Origin: an uncultured Cellulophaga sp.
Lineage (GTDB): Bacteria; Bacteroidota; Bacteroidia; Flavobacteriales; Flavobacteriaceae
Reading direction: 5' to 3'
Length of the DNA stretch: 64,000 bases
Assembly (NCBI GenBank): GCA_947491225.1
Contig: CANLIE010000008.1
Location: forward strand, 1 to 64,000
Shown here: positions 26,159-40,400 of the stretch, in pieces
Position numbering within the stretch: position 1 is the stretch's first letter
Layout: every line of letters starts with the position of its first letter
Program-made: the position numbers and the translations under genes
The notes under the pieces: model-generated
What the model was told of the DNA's origin: nothing
The model's input: the letters and a program-made list of their open reading frames with translations, nothing else
Databases searched by the model: none

Positions 26159-28264
26159 ATGTTTAAGTTTAAGTACATATACTTTCTATTATTACTAATG
26201 GCACTAACCAATGTTAGTGCACAAGAGGTTAATCCTTACCTATCCTATGATGTTCCCTCACAAAACCTTTTAAAATACAATAGGTTTTTAATAAATCCTA
26301 CTTTTTCAACAGTAAGAGAAGACAAGTCGTACATAAACTTTTTACATAGAAATCAATCCGTAAATTTTTCAGATAATAATCAAAACTATTTCCTAAGCTA
26401 TAGTGGCCGTGTTAATGACCGTACAGGTTTAGGTCTTAGTCTATATTCTCAAACCGCAGGTACATTAACAAACTATGGTGTCTTGGCCAACTATGCATAT
26501 GGCGTAAAGCTAAATGATAAAAGTAATTTTACTTTTGGAGCCAACCTATCATATTATGCCAGTGGCTTAGACCAAAACAGGATAAATGTCAATGATCCAA
26601 ATGATCCGTTCTTAAATGGTCAAAAAGATAACTTATTACAGTTTCAACCAGGTGTAAACCTATCTTATGGAAAGTTTGATTTTGGCGTGTACGCAGAAAA
26701 CTTATTTGATTATAACCTTAAAACTAGTGAATCCATTACAGAATTTAACGAAAAAACATTTTCTGGTCACTTACAATATACCCATCAGTTTAATAAAACA
26801 ACTGGAGTCTTAGAAGAAGGGCGGCTAATGCCCCTAGCAAGAGTTAGAAAGGTTGCTAGCAATGATATAGTCCTTGGTGGTAGTTTAATTTTAGATTTAC
26901 CAAAATTGGGTTGGATTCAGACTGGTTATGATGATCATTATGGTGCCGCTGCTGGTATAGGGTTTAATCTTAACAAACGTTTGTCTTTAGGATATACAAT
27001 GGAAAAAGGAGTTTCAGGAACCTTTGATAATTTTGGAATTACACATGAAATATCGCTTGCCTACGCATTTACTCCCAATTTAACAGAAGACAGGGTTATG
27101 CTAGAAGATAATAATGATTTGGTAGAACAGGAGCAGGAAGATTTTTTAAATTCTGATGAAGCATTAGCTTCCGAAAAAATAGAAGAATTAAAAAGGAAAC
27201 TTGCAGAAAATGATGAGATACTGGCAGAATTAATATACAGACAAGATTCCTTAGAACAAAATAGACAGGAAGATTTAGAAAAAAGATTTGAAATGGTAAT
27301 GCGTATGGTTCGTAATGAAACCAAAGGTAAACGCCCAGATCTAGAAGAAAAAGCAAAGAAAATGTATTTTATTAATAATGACAATAAAGCATTGGCTAAT
27401 AATTCTAATAAAAAACCAATTGGTATAGAAAAGTCTTTTCGTGATAAAAAAATTCAGGATGAAACAGATGCAACTACTGTAAAACCAATTTCAATAAAAA
27501 ATGCCAACAACAACAATACTATTGCTAAATCAAACAAAACAAAAACAGAGAATAGTGTATCAAAAATAAAAAGTAGAAAATTTAAAAACTTAAGCGGAAT
27601 ATCAGAAGGTTATTATGTAATAGCAAATGTTTATAAAGGTGAGGGCTATCTAAACAAATTCATATCTAATTTAAATAGTCGCGGAATTGATGCTGATTAC
27701 ATAGAAAACCCTAATAACGGATTAAAATACGTTTACCTAAAAAAATATGATACTTGGCAAGAAGCTGTAGATGCTCACAATTCTAAAATGAATGGTAAGT
27801 ATGATGATACAATGTGGATAATGAATGTAGATAATAATACATCTACAGATACCAGATACTCAGACACGGCTTATGCTAGTAATAACCAAACAAAAGATAA
27901 AACAGCTATACAGGCTAAAGAAAAATATACTAGGTCTAAATTCAGAAATCCTGTAAAAAAAGACAACGTTACTAATGGTTTTACACAAACCAAAATTGCA
28001 AAACTCAGTGGTGTAGATTCTGGGTATTATATTATAGTTAATGTTTTTGCTAATCTAAGAAATGCTAACAAATTTGTGACACTACTTAACAAACAAGGAC
28101 TTAATGCCAGCTATTTTATAAACCCAGAGAACAATTATAGATATGTATATCTAAAGAAGCACAGTTCATGGAACAATGCACTATTATCATACTATTCAAA
28201 AATTAACAACTCATATCAAGATAAAATGTGGATAATGAGAGTAACCCCTAATCAACTAGCATAA
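26159..28264 (+). CDS. PorP/SprF family outer-membrane protein fused to two SPOR-like repeats
   Basis: A 701-residue protein starting 6 bp after the previous stop. After a signal peptide (ALTNVSAQ), residues about 25-310 form the PorP/SprF beta-barrel (NRFLINPTFSTV, many alternating Tyr/Gly strands). PorP/SprF proteins attach type-B T9SS cargo to the cell surface. A charged coiled coil follows (about 325-410), then a linker. Two homologous units of about 80 residues come last (about 478-560 and 615-698), with GYYVIANVYK or GYYIIVNVFA starts, a KYVYLKKY or RYVYLKKH centre and KMWIM-type ends. These resemble SPOR domains, which bind denuded peptidoglycan. The fusion would tie the barrel to the cell wall. 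Ordinary PorP/SprF proteins stop near 310 residues. The SPOR call is by pattern only. Confidence 0.82.
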   Translation: MFKFKYIYFLLLLMALTNVSAQEVNPYLSYDVPSQNLLKYNRFLINPTFSTVREDKSYINFLHRNQSVNFSDNNQNYFLSYSGRVNDRTGLGLSLYSQTAGTLTNYGVLANYAYGVKLNDKSNFTFGANLSYYASGLDQNRINVNDPNDPFLNGQKDNLLQFQPGVNLSYGKFDFGVYAENLFDYNLKTSESITEFNEKTFSGHLQYTHQFNKTTGVLEEGRLMPLARVRKVASNDIVLGGSLILDLPKLGWIQTGYDDHYGAAAGIGFNLNKRLSLGYTMEKGVSGTFDNFGITHEISLAYAFTPNLTEDRVMLEDNNDLVEQEQEDFLNSDEALASEKIEELKRKLAENDEILAELIYRQDSLEQNRQEDLEKRFEMVMRMVRNETKGKRPDLEEKAKKMYFINNDNKALANNSNKKPIGIEKSFRDKKIQDETDATTVKPISIKNANNNNTIAKSNKTKTENSVSKIKSRKFKNLSGISEGYYVIANVYKGEGYLNKFISNLNSRGIDADYIENPNNGLKYVYLKKYDTWQEAVDAHNSKMNGKYDDTMWIMNVDNNTSTDTRYSDTAYASNNQTKDKTAIQAKEKYTRSKFRNPVKKDNVTNGFTQTKIAKLSGVDSGYYIIVNVFANLRNANKFVTLLNKQGLNASYFINPENNYRYVYLKKHSSWNNALLSYYSKINNSYQDKMWIMRVTPNQLA

Positions 28265-28431
28265 TGGATAAGATTTTTTCAAAAATAATTCTTTTGTGTG
28301 CACTCTTACTAACGTGTATTGCCCTAGCAAATAATAAAAACCATATATCAAAAGAAAATATCATAATTAAAAAAAATATAGAAAATAACTTTTCTACAAC
28401 TCATAATTACCCAACCAAACAATACTCATAA
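28264..28431 (+). CDS. Small exported protein (55 aa) within the adhesin operon
   Basis: The ATG overlaps the stop of the PorP-SPOR gene (TAATG at 28262-28266), and the giant adhesin starts 15 bp after its end. The product begins MDKIFSKIILLCALLLTCIALA, a good signal peptide. The mature part is about 33 residues, rich in Lys, Asn and Ile. A Cys at residue 18 lies inside the hydrophobic core, so a lipoprotein is unlikely. Position and coupling argue that it is a real gene. It is too short to assign to a family. It could be a small cofactor or chaperone for the secretion pair, but that is conjecture. Confidence 0.6.
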   Translation: MDKIFSKIILLCALLLTCIALANNKNHISKENIIIKKNIENNFSTTHNYPTKQYS

Positions 28432-28446
28432 AAACATTCTAACCAA

Positions 28447-31400
28447 ATGAATAAGTTATTAAAATTACTCTTAATCATAATTACTATTGCTATAACCTAT
28501 ACAGGTTATGGTCAAGTAAAGAATAGTTTTAAACCACGTTATGACAATAGTCTAAAAGGTGATTTAACTATAATAGCCAATAATATAGTAAACCGGGAAG
28601 GAGATGAAGGCTATTGGACTGGCCCATCGTGGAATAGAACATGGGTTTCTGTACCTAGAAACGCCAACGACCCATATAACCAAACAGGAAGTAGCTCTAC
28701 CTATAACGATAGCTGGAATATGCAGTATATTGATATTGATGGTGATAGTGATACATCTACCTTTAGTTCTAGTAGTTCTACATTAACAGTACCAGATGCT
28801 AGCTGTTCTCTTGTTAGGTATGCTGGCTTATACTGGTCTGCCGTTTATAGAAATACTGACAGAAGTAATATAGATAACATTAAGTTTAAAGTTCCTGGTG
28901 GATCATATATGGATATTTCTGCAGATGAGATATTATTTGATGGAAACGGCGATACAGATTTTGGGTTTTACAGCCCGTATGCATGTTATAAAGATATCAC
29001 TTCAATAATTACTGGTTTAGCAGATCCAAACGGAGATTATACAGTAGCTAACGTAAGAGCCAGTTCTGGAAACTCTATTCCAGGGGGTGTTTCTGGTGGT
29101 TGGACTATGGTTGTAGTGTATGAAAACCCTAACTATCCAGGAAAATACATTACTACTTTTGATGGTTATGCGGGTATAAAATCTGGTGAAACAGTTGATA
29201 TTCCTATTTCAGGATTTACTACTTTACCAAACCCTTTCCCAGTTAATGCAAGACTGGGTGTTAGCACATTAGAAGGTGATAATCGTATTTCAGGAGATGG
29301 TTTATCAATTAAAGCAAATAGCAAACCCCTTACTGATCCCTTTATCCCACTAGGAAACACGGTAAACCCCACTAATAATTTTTTTAATAGTAATATAACC
29401 ATTGAAAATACTATAGTAAATACACGTAGTCCCAATAGTATAAATACTTTAGGGTGGGATGCTGACCTTTTTACAATTCCCAACCCAGCTAGATCTGTTA
29501 TTCCAAATAATGAAACAGGAGCCGTATTAAGAGCTAGTTCTTCTCGAGATAAATATGATATTTTCTTTACTTCTTTTGATGTAGAAATCATAGAACCCAA
29601 AATAAACCTAGCTAAACGGGTAGAAGATATAGGTGGTACTGATATTACTGGACAAGGTGTAAATTTAGGACAAATATTAGATTACGTACTAACATTTCAA
29701 AACGTTGGTAATGATGATGCAGACGAATACACTATAAGAGATGTTTTGCCACAAAATGTAACCTTAGATGAAAACAACTTTACACTTCCCGCAGGAGTAA
29801 CCTATACCTATAATGCTGGTACAAGAACAGTTTTGTTTACAATACCAAATAATTTAGTGCCAGAAGGCGGTTCTTCTTATAGCATACGTATGCGGGTTAA
29901 GGTTGCAGAAAATTGTTTCGATTTTGTAGATGCATGCTCAGATTTAATTCAAAACTTAGCATATTCTACATATAAAGGTGTCCTAAATAGCAACCAAATA
30001 ACTGATGATCCAAGTGTTACAGATTTTGACAGTTGTGGCTTTACTACTCCTGGTGCCACCAATTTTTTATTAGATGACCTAGAAAGTTGTGATTATAGTA
30101 GAACTGTTCAGCTTTGTGGTGCCAATATACTATTAGATGCTGGTGATAATTTTGATGATTATATATGGTATAAGGATGAAAACAACAACAGAATTATAGA
30201 TGCTGGTGACACTGTTCTAAATGATGGTAATCCAGACAATGATTTAAGCACATTAATAGTAGATGATATAGGTATATATATTGTTGACAAAATAGTTGCT
30301 GATCCGTGTAAGGGGTTTCAAGAAATCATAACCGTTGAGCGTTTTGGAATAACACAAACAAACCCAATTTCAGCCTTAATAAATGACACTTCTAATACTG
30401 TTGAAGGAGAAGTTACTATTTGTCCAATAGACGGAGACCCATTACCAAAAGTATTTTTATGTGGGTTAAATGATGTTGAGCCAATTACCATTAACATTCC
30501 TGATGCATCTAGCATACAATGGCAAAAACTAGATGAAAATAGCTGTACCGCTTCTATAGATGATTGTGCTAATAAAAATGGTACATGTACTTGGAACAAT
30601 GTAGAATCTGGAAGTACTTTTTTAGCTTCAGATGCTGGCCAATATAGACTTATAATCAACTATCAAAATGGTTGTTTTAGTAGATTCTATTTCAATGTTT
30701 TTAAAAACCTATTAGATCCTCAATATACTAGTAATGACATAATTTGTACAACACCTGGTAATATTACTGTAACTAATATTCCTGCAGATTATGAATTTCA
30801 ATTACTAAATGCTGCAACAAATGCTGTTTTGGTTCCTTTTAGTGCTAATAATGGTCCTAGTTTCACAATTGCAAACAATGGGGCATATACAATTGAAATT
30901 CGTCAGCAAGGGGTTGTAGATGGTTGCCTTTTTATGCTAGAAAATATTGGTATAAGAACACGTAATTATGAGGTAAACATTACTACAAAAGATACAGATT
31001 GTAATGGTCTAGGAGAAATACGAATCTCTGCTGAAGACGTAGAACCACAATACTATTTTGAAGTCTCTCAAGGAGGAACAACAATAGATACTTATGGACC
31101 TACCGATGACAATGATTATACTTTTGAAAAATTAAGTGATGGTGTTTATGATGTTACTGTGTCCACAGATGACGGATGTACACATACAGAACAAATAACC
31201 ATAAATGATGTATCTGATTTAGCAGGTTCTGCATTAACAACAAAATCTATAGATTGTACTGATGGTATAATAACTGTTACTGGTACAGGAGGTTTTGCAA
31301 ACCCTGCATATTCTTATGCTATTTGGAGTAAAGACGGAGTTAATTTATATACTGACTTATCTGATATACCTGCTAGCGAGTTCCAAGCTAACAGTGATTT

Positions 31401-34400
31401 TACATTTGACGCAACTGAAGCTGGTACTTATGAATTTATAGTGGTTGATAGCAATAATTGCTATGCAATAACTAATGAAGAAATAATTACTATTGCACCC
31501 GCAATAACATATACTACATCTGTAACAAATGAATCTTGTTTTGAGGCTGAAGATGGTAGTTATGTGGTGACTGTTACAGCTAGTAATGGTTATACAATGT
31601 CTTACAGTTTATTAAACCCAGATGGGTCTACTACAGTTAATGGCTCTGGTAATTTTACAAATTTAGCTCAAGGAAATTATACTTTAACAATTACACAAAC
31701 AAATGGAAGTGACGTTTGTGATTTTACAGAAACTTTTACAATTGGTGGGCCAACAAGTAGAGTAGCTGGTACTGCTTTTTTAATACAAGATTATACCTGT
31801 TTACAAGAAGCGATAATAGAAGCTCAAAATGTAACAGGTGGTGAGGCTCCATATCAATATAGTATTGACGGAATAAACTTTGTTGGACCAAGTGCTAGTG
31901 CAGAAAGATTTACCAACTTAACAAACGGTACTTATAAGATTACCATTAGAGATGCTAAAGGGTGTACTTTTGTCACTAATAGCATAAGCATAGATCCTTT
32001 AAACGGACCTACTGATTTAGATTTTACAGCAACAACTCCTAATTGTCCTACTCAAACATCAGATGTTACTGTTACAGTTACTAATGGGAACACTCCTTTT
32101 ACTTTTGAAATAATTGCACCTTCAGCAATTGCAGCAACAAATGTTACTGGTAATACAGCAATTTTTAATGGCTTGGCTCCTAATACATATACGTATAAAG
32201 TTACAGATGCAAAAGGTTGTTCTTATGAGGAAAGTCATACAATTAGACCAGTTAACCTAATAAACGTTGTTGGTAATCTTAATAGCAATATTACTTGTTT
32301 TAATGATACTGATGGTGAAGCTACTTTTACGGTTTCAGGCTTTAATACAACATATAATTATTCCATTACAGGACCTACAGCAATCCCAAATGGAACAGCA
32401 GTAAACAATTTAACCATTCCATTGACCAATTTAGATGATGGAATATATACTATAACTGTTACCGATACAGAAACAAATTGTACAGATACAGCAAGTGTAA
32501 CTATTAATGCACCTGTTAGTGCTTTATCATTAACTGCTAATGAAACACAACCAACCTGTACAACAGATGGTAGCGTTGTTTTAACAGCTACTGGTGGCTG
32601 GGGAGGTAATACCTTTACCATTACACATCAAAATAGTGGAACAACATTTACAAATAGTACTGGCAGGTTTAATAACTTAAACCAAACAGGAACTTTTAAT
32701 ATTAGTGTAGAAGATGCTAATGGTTGTATTGTTACTTCAAGCTTTGATTTATATCCTTCTATAGCTCCAACTTTAGAAATTGTTCCAAATAACAATTGCT
32801 TTATAGCAGCCGTAGGACTAGAACTTACAGCAAATGTGATTGCAGGCGGAGACGGTGCTTATAAATACAGAATAAATGGAGGTGCTTACGCTGCAAATAA
32901 CACATTCTCTAACTTAAACCCAGGCACATATACTATAGACGTTATAGATGGTAACAACTGTACAGGAACGGCTTCTATTACAGTTAATCCTGAACTAACA
33001 ATTACTGCGACTGCAGATACTATTACTGCTTGTGGTACAGATACTAATGTAACCATTACTGCCGCTGGTGGTGACGGTATAAATTATGTTTATGCAATTG
33101 TTGATAATGGGGTAACTCCTAATACAGGTGATTTTTCTACAACAAACCCAAGAACAATTACAACAGGCCCAGGTGATTATGATGTTTACGTACGTGATAA
33201 CAATGGAACAGGGAATTTCTGTGAGGCTAAGTTTGACTTAACAATAAATAAAAGAACACCAATAGTAATTACAGAAACAGTTACAAATGTTTCGTGTTTT
33301 GGTGGTAATAATGGTACTATTTCTTTGGCTATTACTGGCGGAAAAGCACCATATCGCTATAGTATTAATAATGGCGCTGATTATAAAACAACAAACAGCT
33401 TTTCAAATTTAACTGCAGGTACATACCCAGTACTTATACAAGATTCAGATTTATGTACACAGTCTTTAAATGTAACCGTTAATGAGCCTGCAGAAATTGA
33501 AGCAGAAGCATTACAAACAAAAGATTATACTTGCCTGCCTTCTCCTAACAATTTTGCTGAAATTACAGTAGGAAGCATAAACCCTACCATTGGTGGTTCT
33601 GGAAACTATCAATATAGTATTAATGGTGGTGCATGGACAGCTTCTACTACAGGAGGTATTGTATTTGATAATTTAATTGATGGTACATATTCAATTCGTG
33701 TAAGAGATGCTAACGCAACAGATTGTTTCATTACTTTACCAAATGTAATTATACCTGCTTTACCTACAATGCCAACTTTAAGCAGTTCAATTACGTATAA
33801 TTGTGATGGTAGTGGAAATATAAGCATCTCTCCCTTTAATGCTTCTTATACATACACCTTAGGGGCATTAGTACAGACAGGGGCTTCTGCTAATGTATTT
33901 AACAATATAGCTCCTGGTAATTATACAATTACTGTTGATTATGGTAGCAGTTGTACTACAGACATTGTAGTTAATGTTGAAACAGGTAAAGCTTTTGGAG
34001 CAACAATTACAAATCCAAAAAATATTTCTTGTTTTGGTGGTAATGACGGTGAATTTGTTATTAATGCTTCAAACTTTGGTGCGGGTGGATTCCAATATTC
34101 TATAAATGGAGCTCCTTTTTCAGCTGCTTTTACAACTCCGCAAACAATAACTGGCTTAACTGCACAAAACTTTACTATTGAGGTTAGAGATGTTGATGAT
34201 AATACGTGTACTATACCTTTAACTCAAGAATTAACTCAGCCTACTGAGGTAACAGCAACTGCATCTATAACAGAAGAATTTACGTGTAATAACACTGGTG
34301 CTACAATTACAGCAGTAGCTAATGGTGGTACACCAACTTATACTTATCAATTAGAAACAAATACTGGTACTGTTGTAAGAGCATATCAATCTTCAGCAAT

Positions 34401-37400
34401 ATTTAACAATGTACCTGCTAATAATCCAACAGAAAATTATATTGTAAGAGTACTAGACAGAAATTTATGTACAAATGTTGTTACTCCTGCAATAACTGTT
34501 ACTGCCCCAGAAGTGCCAACTTTTACTGTAACGCCAACAGCGTGTTACTCTGGTGCAAATGATGGAGAAATACGTGTAGATATAACATCTATTCCAGGAA
34601 ATGGTAATTTCCAATTTAGAATTGATGGTGGGGCTTGGGTTACACCAACTCCTGTTACAGCAACAACTTATACTTTTACGGGCCTAGCTAACGGATCTTA
34701 TAATATAGACGTTAAAGATGGTTATGGTTGCGTTGGCGTACAAGAAACGGTTGTATTAAATCCAGTTATTAATGCTACAATAGATGTTGTACATATTAGC
34801 TCTTGTGCAGATGGTAGTATTACTGTTAATGCAAATGGTGGTGATGGTAATTTAGCTTATGCTTTTGTCACAACAGGAACTCCTGTAACAGCAGTAGATT
34901 TTAACCCATCTAATACTTTTACAGTAATACCTGCAAATGCAGGTACATATGATGTTTATGTATGGGATAATAACGCAGCAGATCCACATTGTGAATATAT
35001 GGAAACTGTTACAGTTAACCCAGCAACTCCATTAACTTATAATGCGGCACCTACAGATCCTACTTGCCATGATGGTACAGGAACTATAGAAATTACAGTT
35101 ACATCTGGAATAGCACCATATACATATCAAATTATTGATTTAGATAACGGTGGTGCATCTAATGAAACTACAACTAATGTAATAAACAATACTAAAACAT
35201 TTTTTAATTTAGCACCTGGTAACTATACAATTAACGTTACAGATGCAAGCGGATGTACAATAGAAACAACACCTGTATTAATTAATAATCCTGATGAATT
35301 AGTAACAGATATAGAATCTATTTTATCTGGTAATTGTGACCCTGCAACAGGGTTTAGATTTATTAACTATACAACAACTTTAAGTGGAACATTAGAATTT
35401 AGTCATGATGGTGGTACTACTTGGCAAACATCTGATGAGTTTAATGCTCCTACATACACATTAACATCTGGTGATGCTGTAGACCCTTCAATTAGAACAG
35501 TAGATGCATCTGGTAATACATTATGTAGATTAGATTTACCTAGATATATTATAGCTTATCCATTAGATAATTTAGATATAACAATTGGTGCTGTAATTGT
35601 TGATTGTAATGATTTACAAGTTACTGTTCAAGGTAACGAGGGTACAGCACCTTATCAATATACGTATACAGACGATCCTGTTAATTTTGATGCAACTACA
35701 CCAAGTAATCCTTGGACAACACCTGCTAAAGGACTAGCAGACCCACACGTATTCACTGGTTTAGTACCAGGTAGAACGTATGTGTTTTATGTAAGAGATG
35801 CTAATGGTTGTGTTAGACAAAGTGATATTAATGTAAACGATTTAATTACGTTACCATTAGAAATTACATCTACTTCTGTACCAGCTTGTTTTGGTATGAC
35901 AAATGGTAGTATTACATATACAATAACTGATAATCAAGCTCCATTTGGTAATGAATATAGATGGGAAGTTTTTAATATGATTACAGGTACTCCAGTATCT
36001 GTAGCAAATAGTGGAGGTAATATTCCTTTTTCTTCTCCACAATCAGTTACAGTATCTGGTTTAGGAGCTGGAGAATACTTTATACAAGTAACAGAGAGAG
36101 ATAGTGGAGTAGATAGTTGTATATCTGCATCAGAAAATTTATTATTAGAAGAGTTAGATGATATTACAGCAACATTAAATAAGATTCAAGATATTTCTTG
36201 TGCTACACCTGGTCTTATTCAAATAGAAAACATCAATGGTGGTGGCGGTATTTATACTTTTACTGTAACTGGTCCGGCACCTTTTACAACTATTACAGGT
36301 ACTACAGATAATCCAATAGAAATTCCTGCTAATTCACCTGCTGGTACTTATAACGTAACTATTCAAGATCAATATAGTTGTGATAAAGATTTAGGAGATG
36401 TTATAATGACATTAACTCCTAACCCAACAATAGATAGTATAGATGTAAATAATTGTGCAATACCAAATACTTTGCAAATTAATGCAACTAGTACAGCTGC
36501 TCAAATACTATATTCTATAGATGGTGGTGTAACATATGTAGATAATGGAGGTTTATTTACTAACCTTTCCGTTGGTACATATAACATTTCTATAAAAGAT
36601 AGTAACGGCTGTATAGCTACAGATAGTGCTACTATTTATCCAATATTAGAGGCTAATGTTGAGCTTACTAAACTAATGGATTGTACTCCTGGTACTGCAG
36701 AAATTACAATTGAAGCTATAAATGGTTCTGGAGATTATGATTATGAAATTACAAACGGTTTAGGAACTGTTGTTGCTAGAACATCATTAGCAACAAATCC
36801 TCTTGTAGCAACTGTAACAGTTGTAGAAAATTATACTGTTACTGTTTATGATAATAACACAAGTGGTCCAGAATGTTCTAGAGTATTTACTATAGAAGTT
36901 CTTGCTGCCGTAACCCCAATATTTACAGAAACACATACAAATCTTACTTGTAATGCTTCAAATGATGGAACAATAACTTTATACCAAACAGATAATGGTA
37001 TAAACCCATTAACATATACAATTTCTCCAGTTGCTGGTACTTTTGATGCTGCTACAAGCACATTCTCAGATTTACCACCTAATACATATACTGTAACTGC
37101 TACAGGTACAAACGGATGTACAGAAAACATAGTAGGAATAGTAATAGATAACCCTGCTGTTATAGCAGATATAAATACCACAATAGTAGAATTTGGTTGT
37201 ACTATAGGTAATACTTCTAACAATGCTTCTATATCAATTAACAATGGCATAACTGGTGGTAGTGGAACATATGTTATTTATGAATTTATAAATAATAATG
37301 GCACACCTGCAACTGGTGATGATGTTACTGTACAATCTAGTTCTAATACTGTTTATATAGAAACGAATACTAGTGGTGGTTCTTACACCATTAATGTATA

Positions 37401-40400
37401 TGATGATAAAGGATGTGTTGGTAGTACAACAGCAACCATTCTTCCATATGATGAATTGTTAACACCTACAATTACCGTTGATGATAACATTACATGTAGT
37501 AATGCTGGTGAAGATATTACAATAAATGCCTTTGGATCTCTAACAGACTCTAGTACACCTGCTGGTTTAGCAAACTATGAATTTAGAGAATTACCTAGTG
37601 GTATTTTTCAAGCTTCAAACCAATTTACAAATTTAGCCATAGGTGATCATACTTTTGAAGTACGTAATGTAAATACTAATTGTGTTGCTACTATTTCTCA
37701 TAAAGTAATAGATCCTAATACTTTTGATATAACTGTTACCAAGCTAAATGATGTCATTTGTTATGGTACTGAAACAGGTCAGGTTACTTTTGAGTTGACA
37801 GATGCTACGTATTCTGGTCCAATCAATTGGGTAATTTATGATACTAATGGAACAGTAGATAGGTTAGATGATACACCTGTTAAAAACAATACTTTTGCCA
37901 CTAATGGTCCAACAGCTCCAATAACGTTGGAAGCTGGTAGCTATTTGGTTGAAATTTTTCAAGTTAATAATCCACAATGTAGTAATGTTGAAGCATTTAC
38001 TATTGCTGGCCCTAGTGCTGCAATAACTGCTGCTACAGATATTACTCCTGTAACTTGTGCTGGTAATGATGGAGTTATTGAAATAATTAATGCTGCTGGT
38101 GGTTGGGGTAATTATACTTACTTTGTAGATATCGCTACAAACCCTGCACCAACTTTTCCTGGAAGTTACCAAACATCTCCTAGATTTACAGGTTTATCGG
38201 GTGCTGTAGGGCCAGCAGGAACAGATTACCAAGTTTGGATTGCTGATAAAGACGGCTGTGTTCTTCAACTAGCTAATGTAAACTTAGTAGAGCCTACTCC
38301 AATTAGTGCTACCTTACAAGTAAACCAAGAAAACTGTACAAACTTAGAAGGTGAAATTCAAGTTATTGGAACTGTAGGTGGACAAGGAAGCAACTACACA
38401 TACCAATTAATTAAAAACGGTACAGCTGTTGGTTCTCCACAAACAACAACAATATTTAGTGGATTAGGAGAAGGTTCATATACAGTATTAATAAATGACC
38501 AATGGAGTTGTTCTTTTACAACATTGGCAACAGTATTATATGAAGAAATGAATGTAACAACAACAGTTGTTAAACCAATAGATTGTAGTACAACGGATCC
38601 TGGTGGACAAATAACTGTAAATGTAAATGGTGGTTCTTCAAACTTAGAGTTTATAGCTACTTTACCAGTAAGTGGTACAACTATTACTAATAATACAGGG
38701 GTATTTACAGGTTTAATGGAAGTTGGTATATATAGCTTTACGGTACGTGATTTAGATACTAATACGCCAGTATGTGAAAAACCAGTTACACAAGAATTAA
38801 CAGATAAGGTAGATCCTATTTTATTGGCTTCTACTATAAAAAATGTTAGCTGCTTTGGTTTGTCTGATGGTAGTATTACTGCTAACTTAGACCCAACAAC
38901 CAACGTAGATCCTATCTATACTTATAATTTATATGATGCTACTGGGACAACTCAAATAGGAGGAAATCAAACCAGTCCAACTAGTCCAACATTTACAGGA
39001 TTACCTGCAGCATTTTATCAAATAGAAGTAATTTCTGCTAAAGGATGTTCTGTAAGACAAACTGTTGAGGTTACACAGCCAACAGAATTATTAATTAGTG
39101 CCGTTGCAACAGAATTTGTATGTGCCACTAATAATACTGTAAATATGGCAACCATTACTGTTACTATAGAAGATGGAGCTACAACTCCAGGAACGCCTTC
39201 TGGTACTAGCCCATATTTATACAGTATAGACAATGTTAACTTCCAAACAGCTAATACATTTAGTGTAGTAGATACAGGAATTGCACAAACCATAACTATA
39301 TATGTAACAGATGGTAATAGTTGCCCGCAAACAACAACGGTAACTATAGAACCTATTAATACATTTACTGCTGTAGTTACTAAAGATGCAGATATATCAT
39401 GTGTTGGTCCAGAAGAAATTACTATTACAGTAACAGATAACGGTGATGCTATTAATGTATATACGTATGAGTTATTGCCAATAGGTAATACTAATGCTAC
39501 ACAAACAGGGACACCTACATATAATACAGCAACCTTTAATTTAACAGCAGTTGGTGGGTATGTATTTAGAGTTACAGATACAACTACGGGTTGTTATGTA
39601 GATACAATACCTTATGATATTTCACCTTATAATTTAATTAAGGTTGAAGCTACAGCAACTAGTTCTGTAACTTGTTTTGGAGACACAAATGGTACAATAG
39701 ATGTTACAGTAACAGATGCTACAGGACCGTTTACATATACCGTTTTAAATGCAGATGGTACCTTATTAACTCCAAGTATAACAAATACAGTTAATACAAA
39801 TACGTTTACCATTTCTGGACTATCTGGAGGTAATTATTATGTTGCTGTAAAAGAAGATAATGCCCCAGAGTGTACAGCAGATTCTAACATAATTACTATT
39901 GCTTCTCCTGATATGCCTTTAACAGCAATTGTTAACCCTACAGCAGATGTTACTTGTGATAATGATAGAGGAGAGATATTGGTTGACCCTAGCGGAGGTT
40001 ATGCTCCTTATGATATTGTATTGACAAATACCACTACATCAGATGTATATTCGGTTACAGATGTATTAACCCATACTTTTCAAACTCTAGGATCAGGAAA
40101 CTACACAGTATCCATTACAGATGCAAATGGTTGTGTCTATAACGATACTGAAGTATTGGTTGCTGCTACACGAATTGTAGCTGATATAACACCGCTTACA
40201 ACTGTTTTAACTTGTTTTGGCGATACTACAGGTAGCGTTTCTGCAAATGTTAGTGGAGGGCAAGGAGTATATCAATATCAACTTAATGTTTATGATGCTA
40301 CTGGCACAGTAATTATCTCAACCAGTGGAAAACAAGCAAGCAATACTTTTAACAATTTAGGTGCTGGTAGATATTCCATTACAGTATCTGATGGTTGGAA

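Noticed and set aside
36846-37250. 134-codon minus-strand ORF inside the giant adhesin
   Set aside because: Same shadow effect; composition mirrors the coding strand. Other antisense ORFs of this gene were rejected for the same reason.
38394-38903. 169-codon minus-strand ORF inside the giant adhesin
   Set aside because: It is antisense to SprB repeats whose Thr/Val/Asn-rich codons avoid stops on the opposite strand. Its product is low-complexity Val/Ser/Thr without a start context.
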